Positions 1 through 10,840 of a stretch of DNA of 64,000 nucleotides are shown one piece after another. Source of the DNA: Lingula anatina (taxonomy: Eukaryota > Brachiopoda > Lingulata > Lingulida > Lingulidae). The stretch covers positions 274,472-338,471 of the forward strand of contig NW_019775390.1 of NCBI RefSeq assembly GCF_001039355.2, read 5' to 3'. A model generated the notes under the pieces. That model was not told where the DNA came from. It saw nothing but the letters and a program-made list of their open reading frames with translations, and ran no database searches. Within the stretch, counting starts at the first letter, position 1. Each line of letters begins with the position of its first letter. Both the position numbers and the translations under genes were made by a program.

Positions 1-20
1 ATATATATATATATATATAT
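1..20. repeat. (AT)n microsatellite
   Basis: Uninterrupted AT dinucleotides at the window edge; the full length is unknown because the window starts inside the tract. Confidence 0.9.
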
Positions 21-905
21 TCTATTTCGAATGAAATTTTGAATTCCACAGAAAAGATGAAGTGATAACATTTAAAAGAAATCATTTAAATTTCAAACCG
101 GTACTGCGGTGGAGTTGCCATGCAATCCAGGACATTTAACCTACATAACTTCATTAAATTTACACAAATAACTTTAATGTGTTGACTACAATGTCAACAA
201 ACATTGCTTTAACAGTACAATGTAGTTTTAAAACGGATTTAGTTTAAATATCTTGATCATTGCCGGTATCTCAGTCAGTAAATATCAATACCGTAGTCGT
301 CGTTTGCTGGAGAATCCTTTTACATGAACGCAAATTCATTGTTACTGGAAGAGAACATTTGTAATGTGGGCGGCAATTTAGTTGAATCCGGAACGCAGCG
401 AGTTCAGTTTCATATGATACCCGTGACTAGATTGTAGTGCGGTGTGTGTCACATGATAAATGATGATAGGAAATAGAAGTTATTTTAAAAGCATTTGTAA
501 TGCTTACGGAAATAACAATCTGCCTCCAACAAACCGTTTTTGACAGTTTGTTAGGAGATCGACTGGGGTACGCTTTATTAAAGTATTTTTGGCTGGGATA
601 TTTCATTTGGAATTACTGATCAAACAAGTTATTGACTCATGTAATTTCGCACCGACAGAAAGAAAGACTCGCTATTCTTCATATATCCTTCATAGAACGG
701 TGAGTTTCTGTTGTTTTTCTCTCCTCTTTATGATTTTATTTGACACACGAACCTTGGCCTTAGTGCTTACAAATTCTATAAAAACGTAATTTGAGGAATT
801 GTTAATTAATTATTATATCTGATACACTTCATCTAAAACTTAAAAGGAATGTGGAAAAACGTAAGGCGTTCACTTAGGCATGTTTGTTTCACTTTCAGCA
901 TAACA
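21..905 (+). other. TLR upstream region with probable 5' UTR intron
   Basis: No convincing coding region. A strong splice donor (ACG/gtgagt) at 700 and an acceptor (tttcactttcag) ending at 898 would define a 199-bp intron in the 5' UTR, placing the receptor start codon 7 bases into the next exon. This is inferred from splice consensus only. No clear TATA box was recognised. Confidence 0.4.
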
Positions 906-2662
906 ATGACTAGAGTCAGTCTTCACACGAGATACTTACTCATACGTACATGTATTTTGGTTTTCGTGTGGGCGGCCATGTCGGGGAAAACGACAGCAAT
1001 TGCAACTCACAAGTGTGTTATCCACATGGAGTATGGACCAAGAAACGATACACTTGTAAACTGCAGGCGACGACATCTACGAGCGATTCCAGCCGATCTC
1101 CCGATAACAACAACTACTGCTGATCTCTCATATAATGATTTCAGGCTCATACACGATAAACAGTTTCAGTTCCTGTCCAAACTGAGAAGCTTGCGTCTGA
1201 AATCGTGCAATATATCACACCTGAATAAGGACGCGTTTTACGGCCTTGACCTTCTAAAAGTCTTGGATTTAAGCGTCAACCATCTACGATATCCACCTGA
1301 ACAAATCTTTAAACCGCTGAAGTCTCTCAGGAGTATCAATCTGTCGTATAATAAAGATATTTTTGGATTGTCACTTACATCATCTCTTTTCAAAGGTTTG
1401 CACCGATTGCGTACCATTGATCTGAGGAAAATTGGATTGCAAAACATTTCAGATGGTGTTTTCGGCACAAGTATGGAACTCAGAGTGATTCACCTATCAT
1501 ACAACAAATTTCAGCATCTTCCAGAAGCAATATTCACCAACCCTAAAATAAGAAATATCCTTCTAGATCATAACCAAATACACGATTGTCGCATTAATAT
1601 TTCAACCAGCTTCTTTCGTGAAAGACTTTTCCTGAGTCTGTATTCCAATCGAATTTGGAAGTTATGTAGAGCAGATTTACAACCACTGTCAGTGTTTGGC
1701 CATCTCAGTCTGGATTTGGGGCGGAACAACATAACACAGATATGTGACAACACTTTTACAGACATAAAGAGCATCGGGGAACTATCAATTTCCNCCACAG
1801 CTTGACGCTCTTCTCTAACTCCATATCCAGCATCCAAGATGGCGCCTTCGATGGCTTAGTATCGTTACGTGTACTTAAAATGGGCAATAATAAGTTAATC
1901 TGTGACTGCAATATGCGGTGGTTTCAGCAATATTTTCAAAGACTAGACAATAAGGACTCAGAAGAGTTTTGCTTTGGTACTGCTTCAACACACAAAATTA
2001 AAATTTCTGATTTCAAACCTGACTGGTGGCAGTGTGATAATAACACGACGAAAGTGGCGGTGAGTGCCGGTGGGGTGGTATTATTCATATGTTTTATAGC
2101 TGGTATTATTTACTATGCAAGATGGGACATTAGATTCGCTTTCGTCATCAGGTTCGGGTGGCGATGCTGTGCGAAGAAACCACAAGATGCTGACGTCAAC
2201 CTTGTGAAAATATTCGACGCCTTTGTATCTTATAGTTTACTGGATACGGCCTGGGTTGCTGCCGAGCTAATCCCAAATCTGGAAAATGACGAGCAATTCA
2301 ATTTTCGTCTTTGTGTCCATGAGCGCAATTTCCTTCCCGGCAACTCTATTGTAGAAAGTGTTGAAGGAGCCATGGACGGCAGTTACTGTGTCATTTTCTG
2401 GATTACTCAAAACTTTCTGGAAAGCGAGGTTTGTGATTTTGAACTGAATTTGGCCAAGACTAAACTCTTTGGAGGGAGCATTCGCTCGGTTATTTTCATA
2501 TTTGAAGAACGTTTTGATAAAATCCAACTACCGCAGCCAATGGGGATTATGATACGACATTGCCAATGTCTTTACTGGCCAGACCTGCGGCTGCGCAAAA
2601 GGGACATTTTCTGGAAAAGACTGAAGCTTGCCTTGTTGGAAAACAGACCAAAAGAAAACTGA
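906..2662 (+). CDS. Toll-like receptor (LRR ectodomain, TM, TIR), interrupted by a gap
   Basis: Single-pass innate-immune receptor. The ATG at 906 is preferred over the in-frame ATG at 849 because a splice acceptor (cactttcag) lies just before it and a hydrophobic signal peptide (LLIRTCILVFVWAAM) follows. Next come a cysteine-containing LRR N-cap, about nine leucine-rich repeats, one LRR C-cap (CDCNMRWF onward, about 1903-2035), a membrane segment (about 2055-2115) and a cytoplasmic TIR domain (about 2205-2640). TIR box 1 is FDAFVSY, box 2 is LCVHERNFLPG and box 3 is near FWKRL. Box 2 has Asn where Asp is usual, with the key Pro kept. The N at 1794 shifts the frame (positions 849 and 1802 are in different frames) and probably hides missing bases within an LRR. 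The right-hand contig could belong to a close paralogue. The ectodomain is short with one C-cap, as in single-cysteine-cluster TLRs. In family members the TIR recruits MyD88-type adaptors. Stop at 2660-2662. Confidence 0.88.
1794..1794. other. Assembly join (single N) inside the TLR
   Basis: The reading frame changes across this N and no overlap between the flanks is visible, so its true length is unknown. The LRR pattern is disturbed here: a short half-repeat is followed by a complete one. Confidence 0.8.
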
Positions 2663-2829
2663 TTGGTTATTTTCGATGTCAGAACATGGTGCCTTTGCTT
2701 TATTTATCTTGTTTCTTTTTATTATAAAACTGTTTTTATACCAAACTGTTGATAACTGCTAGTTTGAAAAAGGTGGTCAGCTTTGTAATATAGAAAAGAC
2801 ATTTGATTTACTTACGTTGCTGACGCATN

Positions 2830-3104
2830 GTGTCATTTTCTGGATTACTCAAAACTTTCTGGAAAGCGAGGTTTGTGATTTTGAACTGAATTTGGCCAAG
2901 ACTAAACTCTTTGGAGGGAGCATTCGCTCGGTTATTTTCATATTTGAAGAACGTTTTGATAAAATCCAACTACCGCAGCCAATGGGGATTATGATACGAT
3001 ATTGCCAATGTCTTTACTGGCCAGACCTGCGGCTGCGCAAAAGGGACATTTTCTGGAAAAGACTGAAGCTTGCCTTGTTGGAAAACAGACCAAAAGAAAA
3101 CTGA
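2830..3104 (+). pseudogene. Repeat of the TLR TIR C-terminal half (probable allelic contig overlap)
   Basis: Starts immediately after the N at 2829 and repeats the sequence from 2389 onward almost base for base, through the stop and about 165 bases of 3' flank. Only a few substitutions are visible (for example at 3000, 3133 and near 3165). It has no start codon, signal peptide or LRRs. The simplest reading is the other haplotype of the same gene end rather than a separate gene fragment. Confidence 0.8.
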
Positions 3105-4360
3105 TTGGTTATTTTCGATGTCAGAACATGGTGTCTTTGCTTTATTTATCTTGTTTCTTTTTATTTGAAAACTGTTTTTATACCAAACTGTTGATAACTG
3201 CTAGTTTGAAAAAGGTGGTCAGCTTTGTAATATAGAAAAGACATTTGATTTACTTACGTTGCTGACGCACTTTGTAAATTTAAAGTGCTTGTTATTTTAA
3301 TGCCATGTAATAGATTTAAAGCTCACATCGTATACCTGTCTCTAAACGCTTGGGTTTACTTAATATCAGACAGAGATACCTTCGTTTTTATGGAAAAGAG
3401 GTTAAAAATAACAGACACTTTTCTACAACATAATCGGACAGAAATGAATTACTGTGCGCAATTCTGCAAAGGGGCAATCTATGAACATTATAATTTTTAA
3501 AACATTACTCTGTGCACCGGTAGATGGAGCTACCGACTGCGATAGTAATTAACTGATAATGTATGTGGGAAATGCATCGTAGATGAGGACATCTGTTGAG
3601 TATTTTAAACGAACACCACTTGGCCTCATATTTTAGCCGGGCAGTGACACTCTCAACAATTCGCAAGCTAGTATATGTACCAGTACATTGCATTGTATAT
3701 GCTTCAAAAAGAGCGCTACATGTATAACCTTCTGATATTTTCTTAGAAAAGGTGTGCCAAAATTAACGAATAAATAATTACAACGTCTGAATGACTTTAT
3801 TTATAATTATTATATGAACGGTTGTAATGCAAATTCTATATAGACCGATGAAATGAAAGTTTTCAGGTTCTTTCTTAACTGCAATGTAACTATGTATAAA
3901 TTTTATAGTGTATCAATCTGCAAAAGGGTGCTCATAGACAAGTTTCCCGAAATAAAAGAGCTGTCGCCAGAAGACTGGTCTCAATATTTAATCCAAAAAA
4001 TTTGTTAATGTTGACTAATGATGAATTGGTATGGGATATTGTACCTGTTTTATAACGAGTGGATACATTAGTAGATATCGTATCGGGATGTTATCTTTAT
4101 TTAAAAAAAAATATTTACGGCAAATGAAAGAGTTCCTGGCAGTCATTTATATTCAAAAATGGTAATGGGAGAACATCACCAAACTACATGTATTAAGACA
4201 CCGTGTGCACCCGTGTAACAGGAGTGGTAGTCCTAGGAATGGAAGTCCAGGCCTCCACTTTAGATGTATTGTTGGTTGAAATAATTATAAATAGACGCGA
4301 CGCGACCTCAAGCGATCGAACGAAGCAAGTGTGGTGGTGACAGTGTGAAAGTACAGGGTT
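3105..4360. other. TLR 3' flank and intergenic DNA
   Basis: No coding region recognised. The first about 165 bases repeat the flank after 2662. An AATAAA at about 3769 could serve as a distant polyadenylation signal. A fragment of a dispersed fold-back family lies at about 4212-4262. Confidence 0.5.
4212..4262 (+). repeat. Fragment of fold-back family 3 (GTAACAGGARTGG terminus)
   Basis: Matches one terminus of the complete element at 59135-59306 (tgtaacagga-tggaagtcc pattern). Only one end is present, so this is a relic. Confidence 0.5.
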
Positions 4361-6505
4361 TTGTTTTTATTACACCAGCATGACGTTTTCATGATTTTAC
4401 TCGATATTATACGTATTTCACCCTAAAAGCTATTATAGCTATTACTTTTAACAAGTGAAGAGTTCATTTTTCTTGCAAAAAAGTCACTGTGGAGTTAGTA
4501 CACAGTATCTAGGTCGATAGATAAATTGAAAGAGGCCTTTTATAATTCGATATCTATACCAGGACTTGGAACCCTCTGATTGTTGGTGGGCTGAGGGGGC
4601 GACAGACAGTGTCTTTTGTTCCACTTTCTCATTGATCTTGGTGACATAGGCCGCGTTCAGAACAGCGGATTAACTAGTCCACCGGTCAAATATAGCCGAA
4701 CCACTTGAATACTTCCATATTAGCGGATTAGACGGCAAGCTACTTTGCCCGCGAAGTAGTTAGTCCGATGTTCTGAATGCAGTCATAGTCCCAAAAAGCT
4801 AACCTTGACAATCTTACAATGCGACTGCCTTTTTTCAGGAAACCAGATAGACTCGTTGGAGGTTTTAAAGTAACATTGTATGCCCGATACCACTATAAGG
4901 ACTGCTCAATGGCTACACCAAAAATCAGTTTTTAAAGCAGAAAGTTGCTTTTGTTGTGGCACTGACCTTCGACAGTAAGATATTCTTAGTTCAAAGTCCG
5001 CGGCAGCCACTTTGCTTCTTGTCTCGTCTGCACGAGATAACGTCAGCGCAAGGTGGGAAAGGCAGCGCCAGGCGGCACAGAGCTGTGACGTACGAGACTT
5101 GTGACTTCCAAATATGGAGCTCCAGGCGGATACAGCTGTAACGTATGAGACCTGTGACTTCCAAATATAGAAGCGCCCCAGGCAAAATTTTGCCGAACGA
5201 GCCCTCCGCTTGACGCTAGTGGGTAGAGCCAGTTTTGTTGATATGGGTTATATATGAAATCAAGATCGAGCTTTCAAAACTGAAATCTAGAGCCTAGGGT
5301 ACGTGAATATGGCTAAGTAGTTGTTTCATCACCCCGCAACGACAAAGCTCTAGATTAGTCACTGGTTGTGCCTGTGAATGCGTTAGAGAAGACATACAGA
5401 CGACAGATTGCGTGTTCGTCTTAAGACTTCTCTGAACATATGCCAGTGTAACGAAACTAAGGGTCCATGAAACAGGTCCATAAACGTCTTCATTTAGTTA
5501 TAATGGTAGAGGTAAGCCTGACCTAAGTGGGTCAAAACCATCTAGCTATGATCAACGTTTTTTAACGATTCCCTCCTCTGAGGGACTTGCGTTAAGTAAA
5601 ACCGTGTCGGTGTGAACCGCATTTGATACCATTGTGCTCTTGAAAATCAAAGGTGAAGCAAACAATTTCCCACTCACTGATAGTAAAAGAAATTATCTAT
5701 CTAGGAGGGCTCTGTGCCAGCTTCTCAAACAAGGTCTAGTATTCAAGGCTCTGAATTCAGAGTCTGGTGGCATAGACGCATAACGTTGGAGTCATAGGAA
5801 CGGAGAGACCCACCCACATTAGTTAGAGAGGCGGCGCGTCCCGCTTTGATTACGTCGCGAATGAATTATGTATTTCCTACTCTTTATGTACTTATTGACA
5901 CCACCCGGTAACTGTTCTTATTGAAATAACTAGTACGCTTTTGTAAAATAACAGTTATAATGATCACAATGGTTTAGTTTTCTAATAAACACCTATATTA
6001 TCTGTTTAAGAGATAGATTAAAGTTTTTAACTAATTAATTGATCATTATGTCCAAAAGAAAACATTATTTCAACAAGACCTAATGCCGCCCTAGTAGTTA
6101 ATTATTTCATCACGATGAGTTTTACTTACACCTTTTTAACCACCTAGTTTACCAGTTCCTCAGTTTTATGAAAAAGAAAAAAAAAATAAATAAGAATGAA
6201 AAACATCAAATATTGCTGTCTTAGTTAGATGCCACTTGAGGAGCAGGTTTAAATAACAGTAGATTGCGTAATAACAAGAGTTTTGCAAGAAAGACCGTTG
6301 TTCCGTTTTCACTTCAACTCCATGATGCTGGCTGCAATCACTTAAGCTCTGTAATTTTGTAAATGTCTGATAAATATCGGTCATTAACTCTTGGTGACTT
6401 CCATTATTTTATAATTTGTCTGGCTCGCATTTACTTAGTAAACAGGATCCATGTTAATGGCCTTTTCCTGTTCGAGAAGCTACTAAAATTAAAGTCATAA
6501 TAACT
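4361..6505. repeat. Non-coding block, first haplotype copy
   Basis: From the ttacaccagcatgacg stretch near 4370 the sequence reappears after the N at 6506 and runs in parallel to about 9418. Differences are scattered substitutions and small indels, plus one 825-bp insertion in the second copy. No gene is recognised in either copy. The copy ends at the contig edge. Confidence 0.8.
4653..4780. mobile_element. Fold-back MITE, family 1
   Basis: Begins GCGTTCAGAACAGCGGATTA and ends with the approximate reverse complement (TTAGTCCGATGTTCTGAATGC). It has no coding capacity. Related copies occur at 6802-6922, 12282-12429 and 46394-46577, which share AGAACAGCGGA termini and an inner motif like aaatatggccga. 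Target duplications are not clear. Confidence 0.7.
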
Positions 6506-6801
6506 NGGGGTTTTTTTATTACACCAGCATGACGTTTTCATGATTTTACTCGATATTATACGTATTTCACCCTAAAAACTATTGCAGTTATTACTTTTAA
6601 CAAGTGAAAAGTTCATTTTCATTGCAAAAAAGTCACCGTGGAGTTAGTACACAGTATCTGGGTCGATAGATAAATTGGAAGAGGCCTTTTATAATTCGAC
6701 ATCTATACCAGGACTTGGAACCCTCTGATTGTTGGTGGGCTGAGGGGGCGACAGACAGTGTCTTTTGTTCCACTTCCTCATTGATCTTGGTGACATAGGT
6801 C

Positions 6802-6922
6802 GCATTCAGAACAGCGGATTAACTAGTCCACCGGTCAAATATGGCCGACCTACTTGAATACGTCAATATTAGCGGATTAGACGGCAAGCTATTTTGCCCG
6901 CAGACTAGTTAGTCCGATGTTC
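6802..6922. mobile_element. Fold-back MITE, family 1 (allelic copy, 3' end cut)
   Basis: Allelic counterpart of 4653-4780. About 10 bases of the right end (ctgaatgcag) are missing here. Confidence 0.6.
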
Positions 6923-7597
6923 ATAGTCCCATGACTTACTGAGTCAACAAGCTAACCCTGACAATCTTACAATACGACTGCTTTTTTTCAGGAAACCAGA
7001 TAGACTCGTTGGAGGTTTTAAAGTTACATTGTATGCCCGATACCACTATAAGGACTGCTCAATGGCTACACCAAAAATCAGTTTTTAAAGCAGAAAGTTG
7101 CTTTGGTTGTGGCACTGACCTTCGAGAGTAAATATAAGATATTCTTAGTTCAAAGTCCGCGGCAGCCACTTTGCTTCTTGTCTCGTCTGCACGAGATAAC
7201 GTCAGCGCAAGGCTGGAAAGGCAGCGCCAGGCGGCACAGAGCTGTAACGTATGAGACCTCTGACTTCCAAATATAGAAACGCCCCAGGCAAAATTTTGCC
7301 GAACGAGCCCTCCACTTGACGCTAGTGGGTAGAGCCAGTTTTGTTGATATGGGTTATATATGAAATCAAGGTCGAGCTTGCAAAACTGAAATCTAGAGCC
7401 TAGGGTACGTGAATATGGCTAAGTAGTTTCATCACCCCGCAACGACAAAGCTCTAGATTAGTCACTGGTTGTGCCTGTGAATGCGTTAGAGAAAACATAC
7501 AGACGACAGATTGCGTGTCCGTCTTCTCTGAACATATGCCAGTGTAACGAAACTAAGGGTCCATGAAACAGAGAATCCGTCTTCATTTAGTTATAAT

Positions 7598-8422
7598 TGT
7601 AGCGGACCACGAGTAAATGAAGCAACACCATTGGTAAGACTGCCGTTTATTCACGCAGTGAACAAAATTGAACAGAATCTGAACAGAAACTGAACTAATA
7701 CTGAACAGAAACTGGACAAAACTGGTGAAAACTATAAAAAGAAAAGAAAAAATAATAATAATAATAACAAAACAGTGAAATAATGAGATAAATAAACTAA
7801 ATATACCAAACTTAATTCATGAGATCTTAACAACAAATAATTGATCTTTACATGCGTGTAAGTTTTCTCTAATTATTTATTATTTAATTTTAAAACACTC
7901 ACACTAGAACAATATCCAGACTCGCTTTCTCCGCTAGCAACTGGCTGCTCAGATACGGCCATAGCAATCTGAGCTGGTACTGTAAATTTATTTGATAACA
8001 TAAATATACATGTGCGTGTTGGTCATGAAAATGCCACACCCATACTAACATAAACTTTAATAAACACGATGCTCATAACTTATGTTACTGATTAAACTTA
8101 CGTAAACTTATGTAAACTTTTGTAAACTACACAAAATATCTCTATAAGTGAATTACACTTTATTAAACACATAAATTTTACACAATCTACACGTAATATC
8201 GTAACATACCTCCACTCTGCCAGTAAGTATATAAATGACCGCGCAGAGTACATGAAACATCGGCTTTTATACAGTTGATCACATGACTAGATGAATAGAT
8301 GTTACTTAATATTGAGCAGTGTTTTAGTTTCTTCTCTAAAGCAATATAAATAAACATAAGAACAGCGTGGAAAATATAAAATAAAAATGATAACGTATAT
8401 AATTTCTGCCGTGTCGGCAACA
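7598..8422 (-). mobile_element. Solo LTR of an LTR retrotransposon
   Basis: An 825-bp insertion bounded by a 5-bp target duplication ATAAT (7593-7597 and 8423-8427). The empty site is intact in the sister copy near 5505. On the minus strand it begins TGTTGCCGACACGG, carries a TATA box (TATAAAAG, 8264-8271), has AATAAA (7646-7651) near its far end, and finishes in TACA. TG...CA ends, 5-bp duplication, promoter and polyadenylation signal in order are typical of an LTR. There are no internal gag/pol sequences, so this is a solo LTR left by recombination. Its superfamily is not determined. Confidence 0.85.
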
Positions 8423-9420
8423 ATAATGGTAGAGGTAAGCCTGACCTAAGTGGGTCAAAACCATCTAGCTATGATCAACGTTTTTTAACGATTCCCTCGT
8501 CTGAGGGACTTGCGTTAAGTAAAACCGTGTCGGTGTGAACCGCATTTGATACCATTGTGCTCTTGAAAATCAAAGGTGAAGCAAACAATTTCCCACCTAC
8601 TGATAGTAAAAGAAATCATCTATCTAGGAGGGCTCTGTGCCAGCTTCTCAAACAAGGTCTAGTATTCAAGGCTCTGAATTCAGAGTCTGGTGGCATAGAC
8701 GCATAAAGTTGGAGTCATAGGAACGGAGAGATCCACCCACATTAGTTAGAGAGGCGGTGTGTCCCGCTTTGATTACGTCGCGAATGAATTCTGTATTTAC
8801 TTCCCTTTATGCCCTTACTGACACCACCCGGTAGCTGTTCTTATTGAAATAACTAGTACACTTTTGTAAAATAACAGTTATAATGATCACAATGGTTTAG
8901 TTTTCTAATAAACACCTATATTAGATTATCTGATTCAGAAATAGAATAAAGTTACTAACTAATCAATTGTTCATTATGTCCAAAAGAAAACATTATTTCA
9001 ACATGACCTAATGTCGCCCTACCAGTTAATTATTTCATCACGATTAGTTTTACTTACACCTTTTTAACCACCTAGTTTACCAGTTGCTCAGTTTTATGAA
9101 AAAGAAAATAAAATAAATAAGAATAAAAAACATCAAATATTGCTGTCTTAGTTAGATGCCACTTGAGGAGCAGGTTTAAATAACAGTAGATTGCGTAATA
9201 ACAAGAGTTTTGCAAGAAAGACCGTTGTTCCGTTTTCACTTCAACTCCATGATGCTGGCTGCAATCACTTAAGCTCTGTAATTTTGTAAATGTCTGATAA
9301 ATATCGGTCATTAACTCTTGGTGACTTCCATTATTTTATAATTTGTCTGGCTCCCATTTACTTAGTAAACAGGATCCATGTTAATGACCTTTTCCTGCTC
9401 GAGAAGCTACTAAAATTAAG

Positions 9421-10717
9421 ATTGACTTCACTTAAGGATTATCGAGTACCGCTTTCACCAGATATTTTTTTATACTTTAAGTCATGGAAGAAGCTTTTTG
9501 AGTCATACAAAGAATTAACACAGTGAGCGGAAGGCTGGGGCGAAGTGGTTTATTTAAATTAAATCAACACGTTTTCTTTTTAGAGTTAGTCTTAAGAGAT
9601 TTTAGATACATCAATGTTGGACTAATTGAACTGTTCCACTGATCTTTAACTGTGCGGCCAGTTTTTGACGTCAGTGGGTAAACCACGCAGGGAAAATTGA
9701 GGGGTCTTCGAAAGTCTTTCACCAGCATTTATCAGAGATAGAATTAGCTTAATATCAATAAGCAATAAGCAAAAGGATGATATGAAGTAAATGAATGGTT
9801 AATTTCCCGTCTTCACTCAATTTATCTATTAACCTCGATAAAGATCACCAAGAAAAGGGTGTGCCAATAGCTCGATCTAGGACCATGTAAGAAAAATTTG
9901 AAAAAATAAGTTAGCGAGGGTGTCTGAAATTTTGGAAAACTCCGAAGAAATGTTAACACGTTATGGCCAGGATAGGATGGCTTCAATCTACGACAAAAAA
10001 TATTAAAACAGATTACAAGTGAGGCTGGCAATGAAACCACAGCACCTCCTATCCTATGAACAATTATTTATTATTTTCGGTTTCAAAACATCTATCCGTT
10101 CGTCATTCACCAAAAGAGCAGTCTCGTACTGTATTTTGATACAATTTTTTTGGAAATGAATATATAGTTTTAAAAACTTTATCCATTTCCAACAATCCTT
10201 GTTCAACTATGGACCAAAACTAACTTGACAGAAAACTCGAATTTCATCAATCAGACTGCTTCATATCCTAAATCATCCTGTTAGACTGACAATTTTGAAC
10301 AATAAGTACATTTACATTTAATCTCTATGTGTCTTTTGACAAGTAGATCCTCAGAATCATGCTGATGAATTTTAAACTCAGTTTTTGCCTTTCCTTGTCG
10401 TTAATGGACATCAGTAAGAAAAATAAATCTGACAATTATGTTCCTTTTAGTTTCAATTTACAGAGGTTGCCCTGGTCAGTAATAACGGGATCGTGCTGGT
10501 TGTTTATCTTGACGTGCAAATTGTTCTATTCTGTAATGAAACATTTTGGTACTAATTGCCGGTATTAGAGTTTCGGTTAAGTGACGCGGGTAGACATTTA
10601 ACTTGGACAAAATACGGGCGGATAGATGTGAAATCATATAAATCAGAAGGAACCCGAGCGTGACTAACGTTAAAAAGTTTGAAGTCTTGCAGCTGCAAGA
10701 AGAAATAAGGTTGTAAG
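9421..10717. other. Intergenic DNA upstream of the CEMIP-like gene
   Basis: No coding region, RNA gene or clear element recognised. The short open frames here are not supported by splice sites or recognisable protein motifs. The promoter and 5' UTR of the CEMIP-like gene should lie in its last few hundred bases, but no TATA box was evident. Confidence 0.5.
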
Positions 10718-10840
10718 ATGGGGATAGTTTTTAAAACTATCGCCCTTCTCTGGGTTGGACTTCCGTTGATCTCGCCTTGCCCGTGGAAAGCCGAGACTCT
10801 GAAACGCTGGAGCGAACCGTCCTCCTGGCCCGATGGAAAG
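10718..10840 (+). CDS. CEMIP-like exon 1: start and signal peptide
   Basis: 41 codons, phase 0. ATG followed by a hydrophobic stretch ending SPCPWKAE, then the beginning of the G8 domain (WSEPSSWPDGK). Donor AAG/gtagag. Confidence 0.9.

Larger units (their letters stand above)
6507..9420. repeat. Non-coding block, second haplotype copy
   Basis: Second version of 4361-6505, in the same order and orientation. It begins right after an assembly N and contains the solo LTR at 7598-8422 that the first copy lacks. After about 9418 it continues into unique sequence leading to the CEMIP-like gene, so this is the copy physically joined to that gene. Confidence 0.8.

Noticed and set aside
9072-9311. 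Minus-strand open frame also seen at 6166-6384
   Set aside because: Both are alleles of one non-coding block; identity reflects allelism, the C-terminal end differs, and no motif is present.
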